From assembly GCA_910577035.1 (NCBI GenBank), contig CAJTKW010000063.1, forward strand, positions 1-24,029: 24,029 bases of DNA, read 5' to 3'. Position 1 is the first letter of the stretch; every line of letters begins with the position of its first letter. A program made the position numbers and the translations under genes. Below, one piece after another: positions 7,501-14,038 of this stretch. The notes beneath the pieces are model-generated. The model made no database searches. It was given only the letters and a program-made list of their open reading frames with translations, and was not told the origin of the DNA. This stretch comes from an uncultured Acetatifactor sp. Lineage in GTDB: Bacteria > Bacillota > Clostridia > Lachnospirales > Lachnospiraceae.

Positions 7501-8154
7501 AGTCAAAAGCGTATATGTTTTATACATAACCAGCTTCCGTAATGTGCCATCTGATTTTTCTTTCACCATAGCTCTCTGCCTGATTGCAGAGGATATCTGA
7601 AAGGAAGTCTCTACCTCGGTACTCCGGACAGCTATAGCAAAGTCACCTGTAGATAACACCTTAAATATCCGTAGCAAAAAAACAGCCTCCGGATGCTGCT
7701 CCCTGAATTGCTCTATCGTTTCATGCAAATCCCTGTAAAGCGCATTTACAATAACCTCTGCAGATGCGCCAGGAATTGCACATGCCATAATATCCGGTAT
7801 GATATATACCTGTATCATGCTTAGGACAGGCATGGCATCCTCCTGATCTGTCTTTGCAAAAGGATCCCCGCACCACATCCGGCCCTTTTCCTGTTGCAAC
7901 ATTTCCTCATTGAAATACAAGGAATAGCTATGTGCTACGATTTCATCTTCATCCGGCTTTTCAGCTGGCCAAATACCCATGATTGCTGCCAAGGAATTGA
8001 TCGATTTCTCTACATCTATTGAGTCTACCTGCATTATATCAAAGTAGTCTGTTGCAAGAAAAGATACCTTCGATTCCCTATTATCTTGTTTCTCCCTATC
8101 CCGCTCTCCAATTTCTTTCCTTATCAATCGAACTACCCGTACCTCTGCCATCAT
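4579..8154 (-). CDS. Large putative zinc metalloprotease (HExxH), 1191 aa, unknown family
   Basis: I do not recognise the family. The one clear signature is HENAH at residues 604-608, inside MVVTLFHENAHQYHDYEP, which fits the HExxH zinc-binding and catalytic motif of gluzincin-like peptidases. E634 in the following helix-like MGEAAEKLV is a candidate third zinc ligand. Residues 1-590 and 650-1191 look mostly alpha-helical, rich in Glu, Lys, Leu and aromatic residues, without signal peptide, membrane segments, Walker motifs or recognised sensor domains. The start is ATG at 8154 with AGAGGA about 6 bases upstream; a second ATG follows immediately. Base composition is visibly more AT-rich than the backbone genes, which suggests separate acquisition. 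It overlaps the FRG gene, so the pair is probably one system. Protease activity is inferred from the motif only. Confidence 0.75.
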   Translation of the reverse strand: MMAEVRVVRLIRKEIGERDREKQDNRESKVSFLATDYFDIMQVDSIDVEKSINSLAAIMGIWPAEKPDEDEIVAHSYSLYFNEEMLQQEKGRMWCGDPFAKTDQEDAMPVLSMIQVYIIPDIMACAIPGASAEVIVNALYRDLHETIEQFREQHPEAVFLLRIFKVLSTGDFAIAVRSTEVETSFQISSAIRQRAMVKEKSDGTLRKLVMYKTYTLLTFSNGTISSQQSEGEDQFVLRGCYSNLYWSRKKEIEQSLEGKNLWPGTKIFGLNGRYDFSVRIKEKEFNSLYPEIQRYKAGEKVTAASLDEKKDISIVDYIMYLMDKRYLSYINERCLISQKEWMVQLSKEDGCCKMDFSPDFAEEGFLESKINAFYTAVRKKYLNVKGELAKIPARRKNLMQYTELLGKLVQLCYSISISADARVYAAALLKQLDVVIDSIIVYVKMYHKEEQDENEQVNILNLLEVYIRESVQALDSYAKYIRNRNLQSIQTPNYNLESNMGMEKFLIGYGEMLDIFAKFYQKKYPLTNSGDKARELLPIVVPALHQGDMSVEVLFMEGVTKDWAAEKSLWEETDRNEIRHCMVVSVPTLMELGDVRTMVVTLFHENAHQYHDYEPVSQRNDALLRYAVHTVMGEAAEKLVTKMQQELGVHERELWFVQFLQANLTNAYLHYYYKENGEKSLEYSFQDAPLNNFQERLICDFKNCLEKKIQVADLKEHFGDFLRELRCHMVREVERYSDAIILMGEIIQGGTDKISEENAPLVMVERIMKCAYVLALGCACQHRANVGIQSWEKKNWKEWVMATTAPDFDFQQDWIKHFGTDAYCDNEEEPCCMIWKIFNDFANWVDKDYEESLRAEDSRKDAGGSSGKSFYEEAYECLCEAWEKQEDRRKTARNSARVQEAMGRMLGIDYNSTDNRKIFEKELSSVFQQELSGLVAGVKWRIGKYREETADMMMCNVLKLSSFGYLSLLAANWPIDKNLPDAFVARLVNVFLFQWCLDKKDICPKKVLANCIDLVSHLEKAVVALEKNFGEDKCGVENQYVKEMPYDGLIEILADLERRCEELCGHDPGRYSLERPKVYRNMARLAKTVIDYSPGMIDYMDIHRELKEDYIRAVTHYNGLNDEMCGDADPQVQKVGKFCIMIGSWQNDPSGFLADAKKRGEMNSQSIEFLLDMYYINKRRIAQEVQQKNVI

Positions 8155-8210
8155 CGCATTTCCTCTTCTCTTTTCCTTTTACAACCAAAGAAGCTATCGT
8201 ATATAAGAAA

Positions 8211-8234
8211 TCTTCAACAAAATTTGTGTGAAGA
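8211..8234 (-). promoter_or_regulatory. AT-rich hairpin before the protease gene
   Basis: TCTTCA (8211-8216) pairs with TGAAGA (8229-8234), and ACAA (8217-8220) pairs with TTGT (8224-8227) with one bulged base. In the minus direction only TTTCTTAT follows. It may be an attenuator or messenger-stabilising hairpin, but it is too weak to call a terminator. Confidence 0.3.
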
Positions 8235-8260
8235 CTACTCAATACAACAGCCTCTTACAG

Positions 8261-8434
8261 TCAGACAATCAACTTTCGTTTCTTATCCGGTCTCCGGTTT
8301 CTCAACTCCAAGCCACAACCTCTTCTTAAAGAATACCTTTCCAAACTGTCCAACGACCGTTGGCTATCAGGCACTTGCAACTCTCGTGCCGTAAAGGTAT
8401 TTACAATGCGGCCTCTTGGTAAATGTTCCTCCAT
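8261..8434 (-). CDS. Small basic protein (57 aa), first gene of the island operon
   Basis: The ATG at 8434 is preceded by GAGGAG (8443-8438), although the spacing is tight at 3-5 bases. A promoter with a perfect -10 predicts a transcript start only ~35 bases upstream, which favours a real gene. The product has no recognisable domain. Its N-terminal half contains LPRGRIVNTFTARELQVP, and it ends in a basic tail (RNRRPDKKRKLIV). The protease gene begins 106 bp downstream. By position and size it could be a regulator, an antitoxin-like inhibitor or a leader peptide; the sequence does not decide. The ORF is short and could be fortuitous. Confidence 0.45.
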   Translation of the reverse strand: MEEHLPRGRIVNTFTARELQVPDSQRSLDSLERYSLRRGCGLELRNRRPDKKRKLIV

Positions 8435-8475
8435 TTTCTCCTCTTTTCCGGGCTGTACCCAATTATATAAAATTT

Positions 8476-8504
8476 ATTATATCCATCTTTTTTAAAATTT
8501 ACAA
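8476..8504 (-). promoter_or_regulatory. Promoter P2 of the island operon
   Basis: The -35 TTGTAA (8504-8499), a 17-bp spacer and a perfect -10 TATAAT (8481-8476) read toward the 57-aa ORF and the protease. A second TATAAT occurs 14 bp downstream (8467-8462) without a good -35. Confidence 0.6.
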
Positions 8505-8581
8505 TACCAAATACAAAATTTTTCTTTATTTCTCCTTATCACTTTCTCCTTATCTTCCATTATAGATTTCCTACATTTTAG

Positions 8582-8610
8582 ATTTTAAACAACTTGTAAG
8601 ATATTGTCAA
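8582..8610 (-). promoter_or_regulatory. Promoter P1 of the island operon
   Basis: A perfect -35 TTGACA (8610-8605), a 17-bp spacer and TAAAAT (8587-8582) match the housekeeping sigma consensus at 11 of 12 positions. The predicted start is near 8575. The phased TTGTC repeats lie 35-60 bp upstream, a common place for activator sites. Confidence 0.6.
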
Positions 8611-8644
8611 TAAATATCATCAAAAAACAATAGCAACGCTTACT

Positions 8645-8669
8645 GACAATTATCGACAAATTTCGACAA
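8645..8669. repeat. Three 10-bp-phased GACAA/TTGTC repeats
   Basis: GACAA on the + strand (TTGTC on the minus strand) begins at 8645, 8655 and 8665, exactly one per helical turn, each in an AT-rich context. An inverted copy, TTGTC at 8604-8608, overlaps the -35 of P1. The array resembles cooperative binding sites for a transcription regulator. Confidence 0.45.
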
Positions 8670-8785
8670 TTCAAAAGCATCTAAGAGACTTCGTCCTTCC
8701 ATATTCCAAAATTGCCAAGAACAGCGCAAATATTTATGATGCTACCTTGAAGCTCTCGCTAAAAACTCTTCCAAGTCAATAATAC

Positions 8786-10498
8786 CTACAGATTCTGCCG
8801 TATAATCCTCGTAATGATTCCCACAACCACGCCCCGTTCCTCGTCAATCTTCGTCACGGCAAAGCTCACATCGTCCTTTTTACCAGGCGTCCTGTAATCG
8901 TAACAGGCATGGGCCACCGCATTAACGCCGTTGGACAGGCGGATATAGACCACGCCCTTATGTACGTCCGTCACCTTCCCAGCATACTTGCTCTGGACAC
9001 GGCACTTTTTCAGATTCTCATGGTGGGTGTCCTGAGTCACGCTTTTGACATCCGCCTTAACGCCCATGTCCTCCAGACCCTCACGCCGCACGCTCAAAAT
9101 ACGCACCAGCACCTGGTCTCCCACGGAGAAACGCTCGTGGGCATCCCCAATCCAGTCCCATGCCAGATCCCGAGCCATGATGGAGCATTCCACACCAAAT
9201 ATCTCCACCCGGATGACCTTTTCCGCCACGGCGATCACCCTGGCCTGGACAATGCGCCCCTCATAGACACGGTACATCCCCGCCGCATCCGTATCCAGAT
9301 AGAAAATCTGGCGCTTTTTCAGCATGGCCTCCCTGCGGCTGGCTACCACGCTGCGGGTCTTGGAATCTATGCCCTTCACAATAAAGTCGATCTCCGCCCC
9401 CAGCATATTGCCGAGGATCTTGTTCTGGCGCAGCATCAGTTCCGCATATTCCTTTCCGGAGGGGCTGCGTCCCTGGGCCAGGTCAATCATCATCTCCTTT
9501 ACGGGGATAACGATACGGAATCCCTTATAGTCCACGATCACAACGGTCTTGCCGCTGTCCGTCTGTTCAATGCCGCCAAGCTGCCCGGTCAGTATCTTGC
9601 GGGTACGATAGGCATTGTGGATCTCATGCCAGATAATATCCTCCCTGATGCTTTCCGTCTCCACCTCCCCGCGGCTCTCCAAGGTCAAGACGGGGGCCTC
9701 TGTCTTTCTTGTCCTGGGTGTACGGCGGGAGGTGACCATGTTTGCCTGTCCTGTGGAAGATCCTGCTATTTCTGCCTGACTGTTCCCTGCTGACTCATCC
9801 GCTGTTTCACTGTCCTGCAGTTCCTGCGCATCACTGTCAGTCTCCGTCTCCTGTGTATCTCCCAGCATTTCTTCCGCCAAATCCCCGCCGGACAGATCCT
9901 CGCCCTCAATAGGCGCATCCTCGTCTAAATTTCCCTCTACAGTCTGTTCCTCCGTTTCCTCCACAAAAATTTCCCCCACAGGGTTATCTCCTTCCCCGAA
10001 ATCCTCTCCCTCTGCGTTCTGTCCTTCCGCCCTTTCTACAGAAACTAATTCCGTGGAATCGTCCTTCGTTGCGGTCTGGTTTCCCGTAAAGGTTTCTTCC
10101 ACGGAATCATCTGCCGCAGGTTTCTCCGTGGCCTGTTCGCCAGTTTTCTTCCTGCGGGAAGTGCGTTTCGGCTTTTCCGGCTGTCTGTCTTCTGCCGTTG
10201 TTTCAGGCGCCGTCTCAGGAGCCGTTCCGGCATCCTCCGTGCCACTATCTTCGGTTTCTGCCGCTGCCTCCCCAAACATCTCCTCCTCAGAAAGCTCGGG
10301 CAATCCGTCCTCCTGCCCACCCGTTTCCTCCGGCTCCTGATCCATGCTCTCCAGCAGTTCATTCAGATCCATGCCGTCTCCATCCGCCGCAGCATCTCCG
10401 GCTGACAGCATTTCAGCGCCATCCAGTCCCTGCATTTCCCTTCCCATCCCTTCTTCTGTTGTTAATGTTTCTTCCGTTACTTTTTTTCTACCTGCCAT
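8786..10498 (-). CDS. Acidic, S1-domain nucleic-acid-binding ICE protein (570 aa)
   Basis: The ATG at 10498 has AAGGAGG eight bases upstream. Residues 1 to about 270 are low-complexity and strongly acidic (Glu, Asp, Thr, Ala), probably disordered, with basic islands such as KPKRTSRRKK and RRTPRTRK. Residues ~280-400 form a folded region starting IREDIIWHEIHNAYRTRK. Two S1/OB-like beta-barrels follow, at about residues 410-480 (EGRIVQARVIAVAEKVIRV, VGDQVLVRILSVRR) and 500-565 (YAGKVTDVHKGVVYIRLSNG). S1-domain proteins next to transfer genes are known in clostridial ICEs, but their role is not established. The coupling-protein gene ends 21 bp upstream, so they are probably co-transcribed. The opposite charge of the two neighbours' tails is notable. 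Confidence 0.8.
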   Translation of the reverse strand: MAGRKKVTEETLTTEEGMGREMQGLDGAEMLSAGDAAADGDGMDLNELLESMDQEPEETGGQEDGLPELSEEEMFGEAAAETEDSGTEDAGTAPETAPETTAEDRQPEKPKRTSRRKKTGEQATEKPAADDSVEETFTGNQTATKDDSTELVSVERAEGQNAEGEDFGEGDNPVGEIFVEETEEQTVEGNLDEDAPIEGEDLSGGDLAEEMLGDTQETETDSDAQELQDSETADESAGNSQAEIAGSSTGQANMVTSRRTPRTRKTEAPVLTLESRGEVETESIREDIIWHEIHNAYRTRKILTGQLGGIEQTDSGKTVVIVDYKGFRIVIPVKEMMIDLAQGRSPSGKEYAELMLRQNKILGNMLGAEIDFIVKGIDSKTRSVVASRREAMLKKRQIFYLDTDAAGMYRVYEGRIVQARVIAVAEKVIRVEIFGVECSIMARDLAWDWIGDAHERFSVGDQVLVRILSVRREGLEDMGVKADVKSVTQDTHHENLKKCRVQSKYAGKVTDVHKGVVYIRLSNGVNAVAHACYDYRTPGKKDDVSFAVTKIDEERGVVVGIITRIIRQNL

Positions 10499-10519
10499 TT
10501 GATTTTCCTCCTTCTTGGT

Positions 10520-12769
10520 CTAGGACATGATAGTTTCCTTATCAGTTACAATGATACCGGCCTGGCCGCTGGCTTTAGGAGCAGGTGCCCCCGGTTCTGC
10601 CGGCCTTGCCCTGGCATCCGCTGCTTTCGGTATTTCTGCCTTTGAAGATTTTTGTGTCCCCGCCCTGGCAGTTTTCTGAGCCCCTGCCTTGGATGCCTCT
10701 GTTTTCGATGCCCCCGGCTTGGCTACCTTTGGTTTCGCCTCTCCTGATTTTGTTCCCTCCGCTTTTGCTTCCCTGGGCTGGACTGCCTCCGCTTTTGTCC
10801 CACTTGATTTTGTCCCCTCTGCTTTCGGCTCCTGGGGCTCAGCGGCCTCTGTTTTAGAAACATCTGCCTTTGCTGTCTCTGCTTTAGATGCACCTGCCCT
10901 TGACCCACCCGCTTTTGCCGCCCCTGCTTTTGGCTCCTTTGACTTCGCTCCTGCAGTTTTCGGTTCTTCCGACCCGGAGTTATGTTTCCCCGCACCCTTC
11001 GCCGCCTCTGCACCCTCCATCTCCAGCCTGCGCCACTCCGGGACATAGGCAGACGCTTTGCAGGAATGCAGGAGGGGATAATCCGGATGCTTTGAGTAAT
11101 CCAGCTTGTCCACTTTCAGGATCTTCTTACCCCTGATAATCACCAGCGCCTCGTCAATGGGCAGCCGCAGCACTTCGTCCGGCGTCAATACCGGGCGTTT
11201 CCCCACGCCGCTGGTCTCGCGGTACTCCGGCGTATAGTTGGAAATGCGCCAGGTGCCCAGCTGCTTTGCCTTGCTCGTTACCGCCACGCTGGCAAGGCCC
11301 GTCCGGGAGGAAACAAACTCCGCCGTCAGCGGATCCGTACAGCCCAGGAACAGCTGCACGTCACAGTTGCCGAGGATCTCCTGCCAAAGGTTCTGCGGAT
11401 AGCGGTTCTGCAGCCCCGCAAGGTTCTGGAACACACAGGACATGGAAATATTCCTTGACCGAATCACGCTCAGGCGCCGGGAAAGGTCAGGGATGGTGCC
11501 GCAGGCGGTCAGTTCCTCCCCCAGCACATGGACGGGCACCGGCAGGACGCCGCCCTCGCAGTTCCTGTCCGCATAGCGCACCAGCTTGATAAAGGCAAAG
11601 GACAGGAACAGTGAGGCCAGGAAATCGAAGGTGCTGTCCTGGTCGCTTGTCACCAGGAAATAGGCGCAGCGCTGCTGCCCCGGCAGCTCCAGGTCGATTT
11701 CATCCCGCGCCGTTATCTTCTTGATCAGCTCCGCCTGAAATACCTGTAAACGGCTCCCAAGCCCGATCACTACCCCGCCCCGCACGGAATCCGACGCCTG
11801 CTTGAACAGGCTGTAGGGCGCTTTTGCCGGGTGGCGGGCAGGAAGGACCTCAAAGAGACTATCCAGGGCATTTTCCGAGCCAAGGGTGATGAGCCGGTAC
11901 ACCTGCCCCATGTTCCGATTCTCCGGGGGATACCCCTGGTCCACATACAGCACCAGCGCTTTCAGAAGATTCATCTCCGCAGAGTCCCAGAAGTGATCCC
12001 CCTTGCTGCCCACCATGGTATTCTTGATGATGACATCCACGAAAAGCTGTGCCATCAATTCCTGCCCTTCTATTTCAGAAAGACAGTTCCAGGAATCCGA
12101 GTTCTCCGGGCTTACCAGGTTGAACACCTTCACCACATAGCCCCTGTCCCTGAGATACTCGCTGGATTTCTCATACAGTTCCGATTTGGGGTCGCAGATG
12201 ATGAGGGATTCCCCACGGGCCACCCCCTGCAGGATGCGGTTCATGCAGAAGGACCTTGTCTTCATGCTGCCGCTGGCGCCGTACACAGCAAGGTTGCTGT
12301 TGAGCCTTGACTTCTCCGGCAGGCAGACCGCCTTCCTGTCTAACAGCCCCAGCACGACCCCATGATGGTGCCGCAGATCAGAGACCACCTCCAGGACGCC
12401 GGCCATCTCCTTTTTTCCCATCCAGCCGGAAGTGCCGTAAGTCCCCTTTGCGGAGTATGTAAAATTCCGCTCCCCGTCATATTCCCCGGCGTCACTGTAC
12501 CCCATCCGCATGACCATGACCAGCAGCACCGCCAGCAGCCCGATGCAGATAAAAATGCCATAGATCCCATAGGGCGGCGTGACCGCCGCACACAGGCAGG
12601 CCATAAAACCGGGGGATATTCCAGACGGGGAAGTCCCGTCCCCCGGAATGCCGCCCCCCTGTTTCCAGACTGCGTAATTCCCGATAAACTGCGCCAGATA
12701 GCCTCCCGCATACAGCACCGCCAGCAGGGCCGCCGGCGCGGCTATCATGGTCTTCCATATCCTTTTCAT
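10520..12769 (-). CDS. virD4: VirD4/TraG-type coupling protein (T4CP) with repetitive basic tail
   Basis: A 749-aa T4CP, the inner-membrane ATPase that brings relaxase-bound DNA to the transfer channel. The N-terminus has two membrane segments (about residues 8-30 and 50-85). The Walker A-type motif GASGSMKT is at residues 164-171, followed by the family signature ICDPKSELYEKSSEYLRDRGY, and later the FLGCTDPLTAEFVSSRTG region. The loop has Met where Gly is usual, which I recall from related clostridial coupling proteins. From about residue 585 to 735 the sequence is a Lys/Ala/Glu/Pro/Gly repeat region, probably disordered; a 60-bp-spaced DNA repeat underlies part of it. The start overlaps the preceding gene by 4 bp (ATGA), and AAGGAGG lies farther upstream than usual, consistent with coupled translation. 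Confidence 0.9.
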   Translation of the reverse strand: MKRIWKTMIAAPAALLAVLYAGGYLAQFIGNYAVWKQGGGIPGDGTSPSGISPGFMACLCAAVTPPYGIYGIFICIGLLAVLLVMVMRMGYSDAGEYDGERNFTYSAKGTYGTSGWMGKKEMAGVLEVVSDLRHHHGVVLGLLDRKAVCLPEKSRLNSNLAVYGASGSMKTRSFCMNRILQGVARGESLIICDPKSELYEKSSEYLRDRGYVVKVFNLVSPENSDSWNCLSEIEGQELMAQLFVDVIIKNTMVGSKGDHFWDSAEMNLLKALVLYVDQGYPPENRNMGQVYRLITLGSENALDSLFEVLPARHPAKAPYSLFKQASDSVRGGVVIGLGSRLQVFQAELIKKITARDEIDLELPGQQRCAYFLVTSDQDSTFDFLASLFLSFAFIKLVRYADRNCEGGVLPVPVHVLGEELTACGTIPDLSRRLSVIRSRNISMSCVFQNLAGLQNRYPQNLWQEILGNCDVQLFLGCTDPLTAEFVSSRTGLASVAVTSKAKQLGTWRISNYTPEYRETSGVGKRPVLTPDEVLRLPIDEALVIIRGKKILKVDKLDYSKHPDYPLLHSCKASAYVPEWRRLEMEGAEAAKGAGKHNSGSEEPKTAGAKSKEPKAGAAKAGGSRAGASKAETAKADVSKTEAAEPQEPKAEGTKSSGTKAEAVQPREAKAEGTKSGEAKPKVAKPGASKTEASKAGAQKTARAGTQKSSKAEIPKAADARARPAEPGAPAPKASGQAGIIVTDKETIMS
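10745..10839. repeat. 60-bp-period repeat inside the coupling-protein tail
   Basis: A stretch of about 35 bp beginning TGATTTTGTT at 10745 recurs at 10805 with few changes, coding for the two KAEGTKS blocks of the tail. The surrounding tail continues with more degenerate K-A-E/G triplets. Confidence 0.55.
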
Positions 12770-13896
12770 ATCTCTGGGTAAAACCTCCTTTCAAATTTTT
12801 CAAAACTGATGGCCTCAAATGCCGCCAGGCCTCCGTAACAGCGCTCCAAAACCTCCCGCTGGAAGTCAAAACAGATCAGTGTGCCATGCCGTTCCTGCAG
12901 CTGGAGCGCACTGCAGAAACGGTGGATGCGGGGAATGTCCGGCAGATACCCGAACAGCACCGGGTCCCCGTTCCCGTCCAGGGCGTCATTTTCTATAACC
13001 CCGCTGGGATTTCCCGCACATAACCCCTGGGACAGGATGCGGTCAAGTTCCTCCCTCCTGTCCCTGTCACACAAAAGCCTCAGCATCACCTCCCCTTTGT
13101 GGTCGTTTGTCAGGTAATAAAAATGCCCATAACTGCCATCCAGCAGGAAAAAGCACCTTGCTCCGCTGTCCGCGCCGGAAAGGATCTGGAAGAAAGGCTC
13201 CAGGCTGTCCCCGAACAGCAGCCCGCAGACATCCTCCGGCGCATACCCCAGGCTATTGCCCCCGCCGCAGAGTGTGACCTGCATCCATGCCTTTGCCCTC
13301 TGCTCGGCCCGGTAATCCCACTTCGCCATGTACGGGCCGCTGTTGTAGGTAAGGAAAATCCCATCCAGTGAAAGCAATACCCCCGCCATGCGGGAGCCCT
13401 TGATCTTTACCGCCTCGATTCCTACTTCCTTGACCTCACGGGAGCTGTAAAAGGCGGCTCCCTCCGGCTTTCCATCCAAAGTCCCGTCCGGCACAAACAC
13501 CCTGGGCTTTTCATCCCTAAAAATCGCCACGCCGGCATTCAGCATCGCCATATAGACCTCGGCAATCCGGTGCAGGCGTATCCTCCTGGTGACCTCGCTC
13601 TTTAACAGGCTGGTATCCACGTTTCCCGTGAGGTAAAAGGAAAACCGCTCCGGATTGTCAGAGAGCAGCGCCGTCCTGGCCCGCCTCCCCAGCCTGTACC
13701 CCCGCAGCTTATCCCGGTAATAGACCCGCAGGAGCCTTTCTTTCTTCAAAAGCCACGTGACCGTGTCCTTATAGCTGGTGCTGCCGGCAAGTCTGTAGAC
13801 CTGTTCTGCCGGGAACTCGCCGCAGACAGCTACCAGCTCAAGCAGCCGGTAAGCCTGTGTGTCCTTCTTTGGGAAATAACCTCCATCTTCCCCCAT
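12766..13896 (-). CDS. Winged-helix-type conserved ICE protein (376 aa), role unknown
   Basis: The ATG at 13896 follows AGGAGG by five bases. Residues ~12-75 look like a winged-helix DNA-binding domain (KDTQAYRLLELVAVCGEFP, DTVTWLLKKERLLRVYYRD, RGYRLGRRARTAL), similar in layout to replication-relaxation/MobC-type proteins of mobile elements. The remaining 300 residues are not recognised. They have no membrane segments and read like an alpha/beta fold with several Cys. The last codon overlaps the coupling-protein start (4 bp), so the two are translated together; an accessory DNA-processing role at transfer is plausible. The N-terminus resembles the N-terminus of the DUF5697-like protein at 14907-15440. 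Function inferred from context only. Confidence 0.65.
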   Translation of the reverse strand: MGEDGGYFPKKDTQAYRLLELVAVCGEFPAEQVYRLAGSTSYKDTVTWLLKKERLLRVYYRDKLRGYRLGRRARTALLSDNPERFSFYLTGNVDTSLLKSEVTRRIRLHRIAEVYMAMLNAGVAIFRDEKPRVFVPDGTLDGKPEGAAFYSSREVKEVGIEAVKIKGSRMAGVLLSLDGIFLTYNSGPYMAKWDYRAEQRAKAWMQVTLCGGGNSLGYAPEDVCGLLFGDSLEPFFQILSGADSGARCFFLLDGSYGHFYYLTNDHKGEVMLRLLCDRDRREELDRILSQGLCAGNPSGVIENDALDGNGDPVLFGYLPDIPRIHRFCSALQLQERHGTLICFDFQREVLERCYGGLAAFEAISFEKFERRFYPEI

Positions 13897-14038
13897 GACC
13901 GCCTCCTTTTCGTGCGTTTTTTACCGTAGCGGCTAAAGACCTCGGTAATCCCGCGCCTGAATCCGCACCCGCAAGGGCGCATTTTTGCAGGTGTTCCACC
14001 CTGTTTTCACATATCAGGAAAAACAGGGGCCAAAACCC
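13897..14038. other. Intergenic gap with an 8-bp inverted repeat
   Basis: CCTGTTTT and AAAACAGG form an inverted repeat with a 12-base spacer within 13990-14025, and GCGCC/GGCGC lies nearby. Neither is followed by a convincing minus-strand T-tract. An AGGAGG ribosome site for the next gene closes the gap. Nothing else is seen. Confidence 0.3.

Larger units (their letters stand above)
8155..8785. other. AT-rich control region of the island (631 bp)
   Basis: This stretch between the S1-domain gene and the protease gene holds a 57-aa ORF (8261-8434), two sigma-A-like promoters reading toward the protease (8476-8504 and 8582-8610), a phased TTGTC repeat array (8645-8669) and an AT-rich hairpin (8211-8234). 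No intrinsic terminator for the S1 gene is evident between 8672 and 8785. Confidence 0.6.

Noticed and set aside
8332..8401. tRNA gene
   Set aside because: A 9-bp outer stem and two inner 5-bp stems resemble a cloverleaf only loosely; loop sizes and invariant bases do not fit a tRNA.
8480..8562. 22-codon ORF starting near 8549 as a leader peptide
   Set aside because: It overlaps promoter P2, has only a weak AGGAAA site and no distinctive residue run; AT-rich chance ORF is the simpler reading.
8909..9793. 294-aa + strand ORF
   Set aside because: Lies antisense to the S1-domain gene, has no domain or ribosome site, and is explained by biased codon use of the real minus-strand gene.
12266..12281. 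Degenerate Walker A (Met in place of Gly) as a sign of a dead coupling protein
   Set aside because: Lys and Thr of the loop and the downstream coupling-protein signatures are intact, and I recall the same substitution in related clostridial proteins; not evidence of inactivation.
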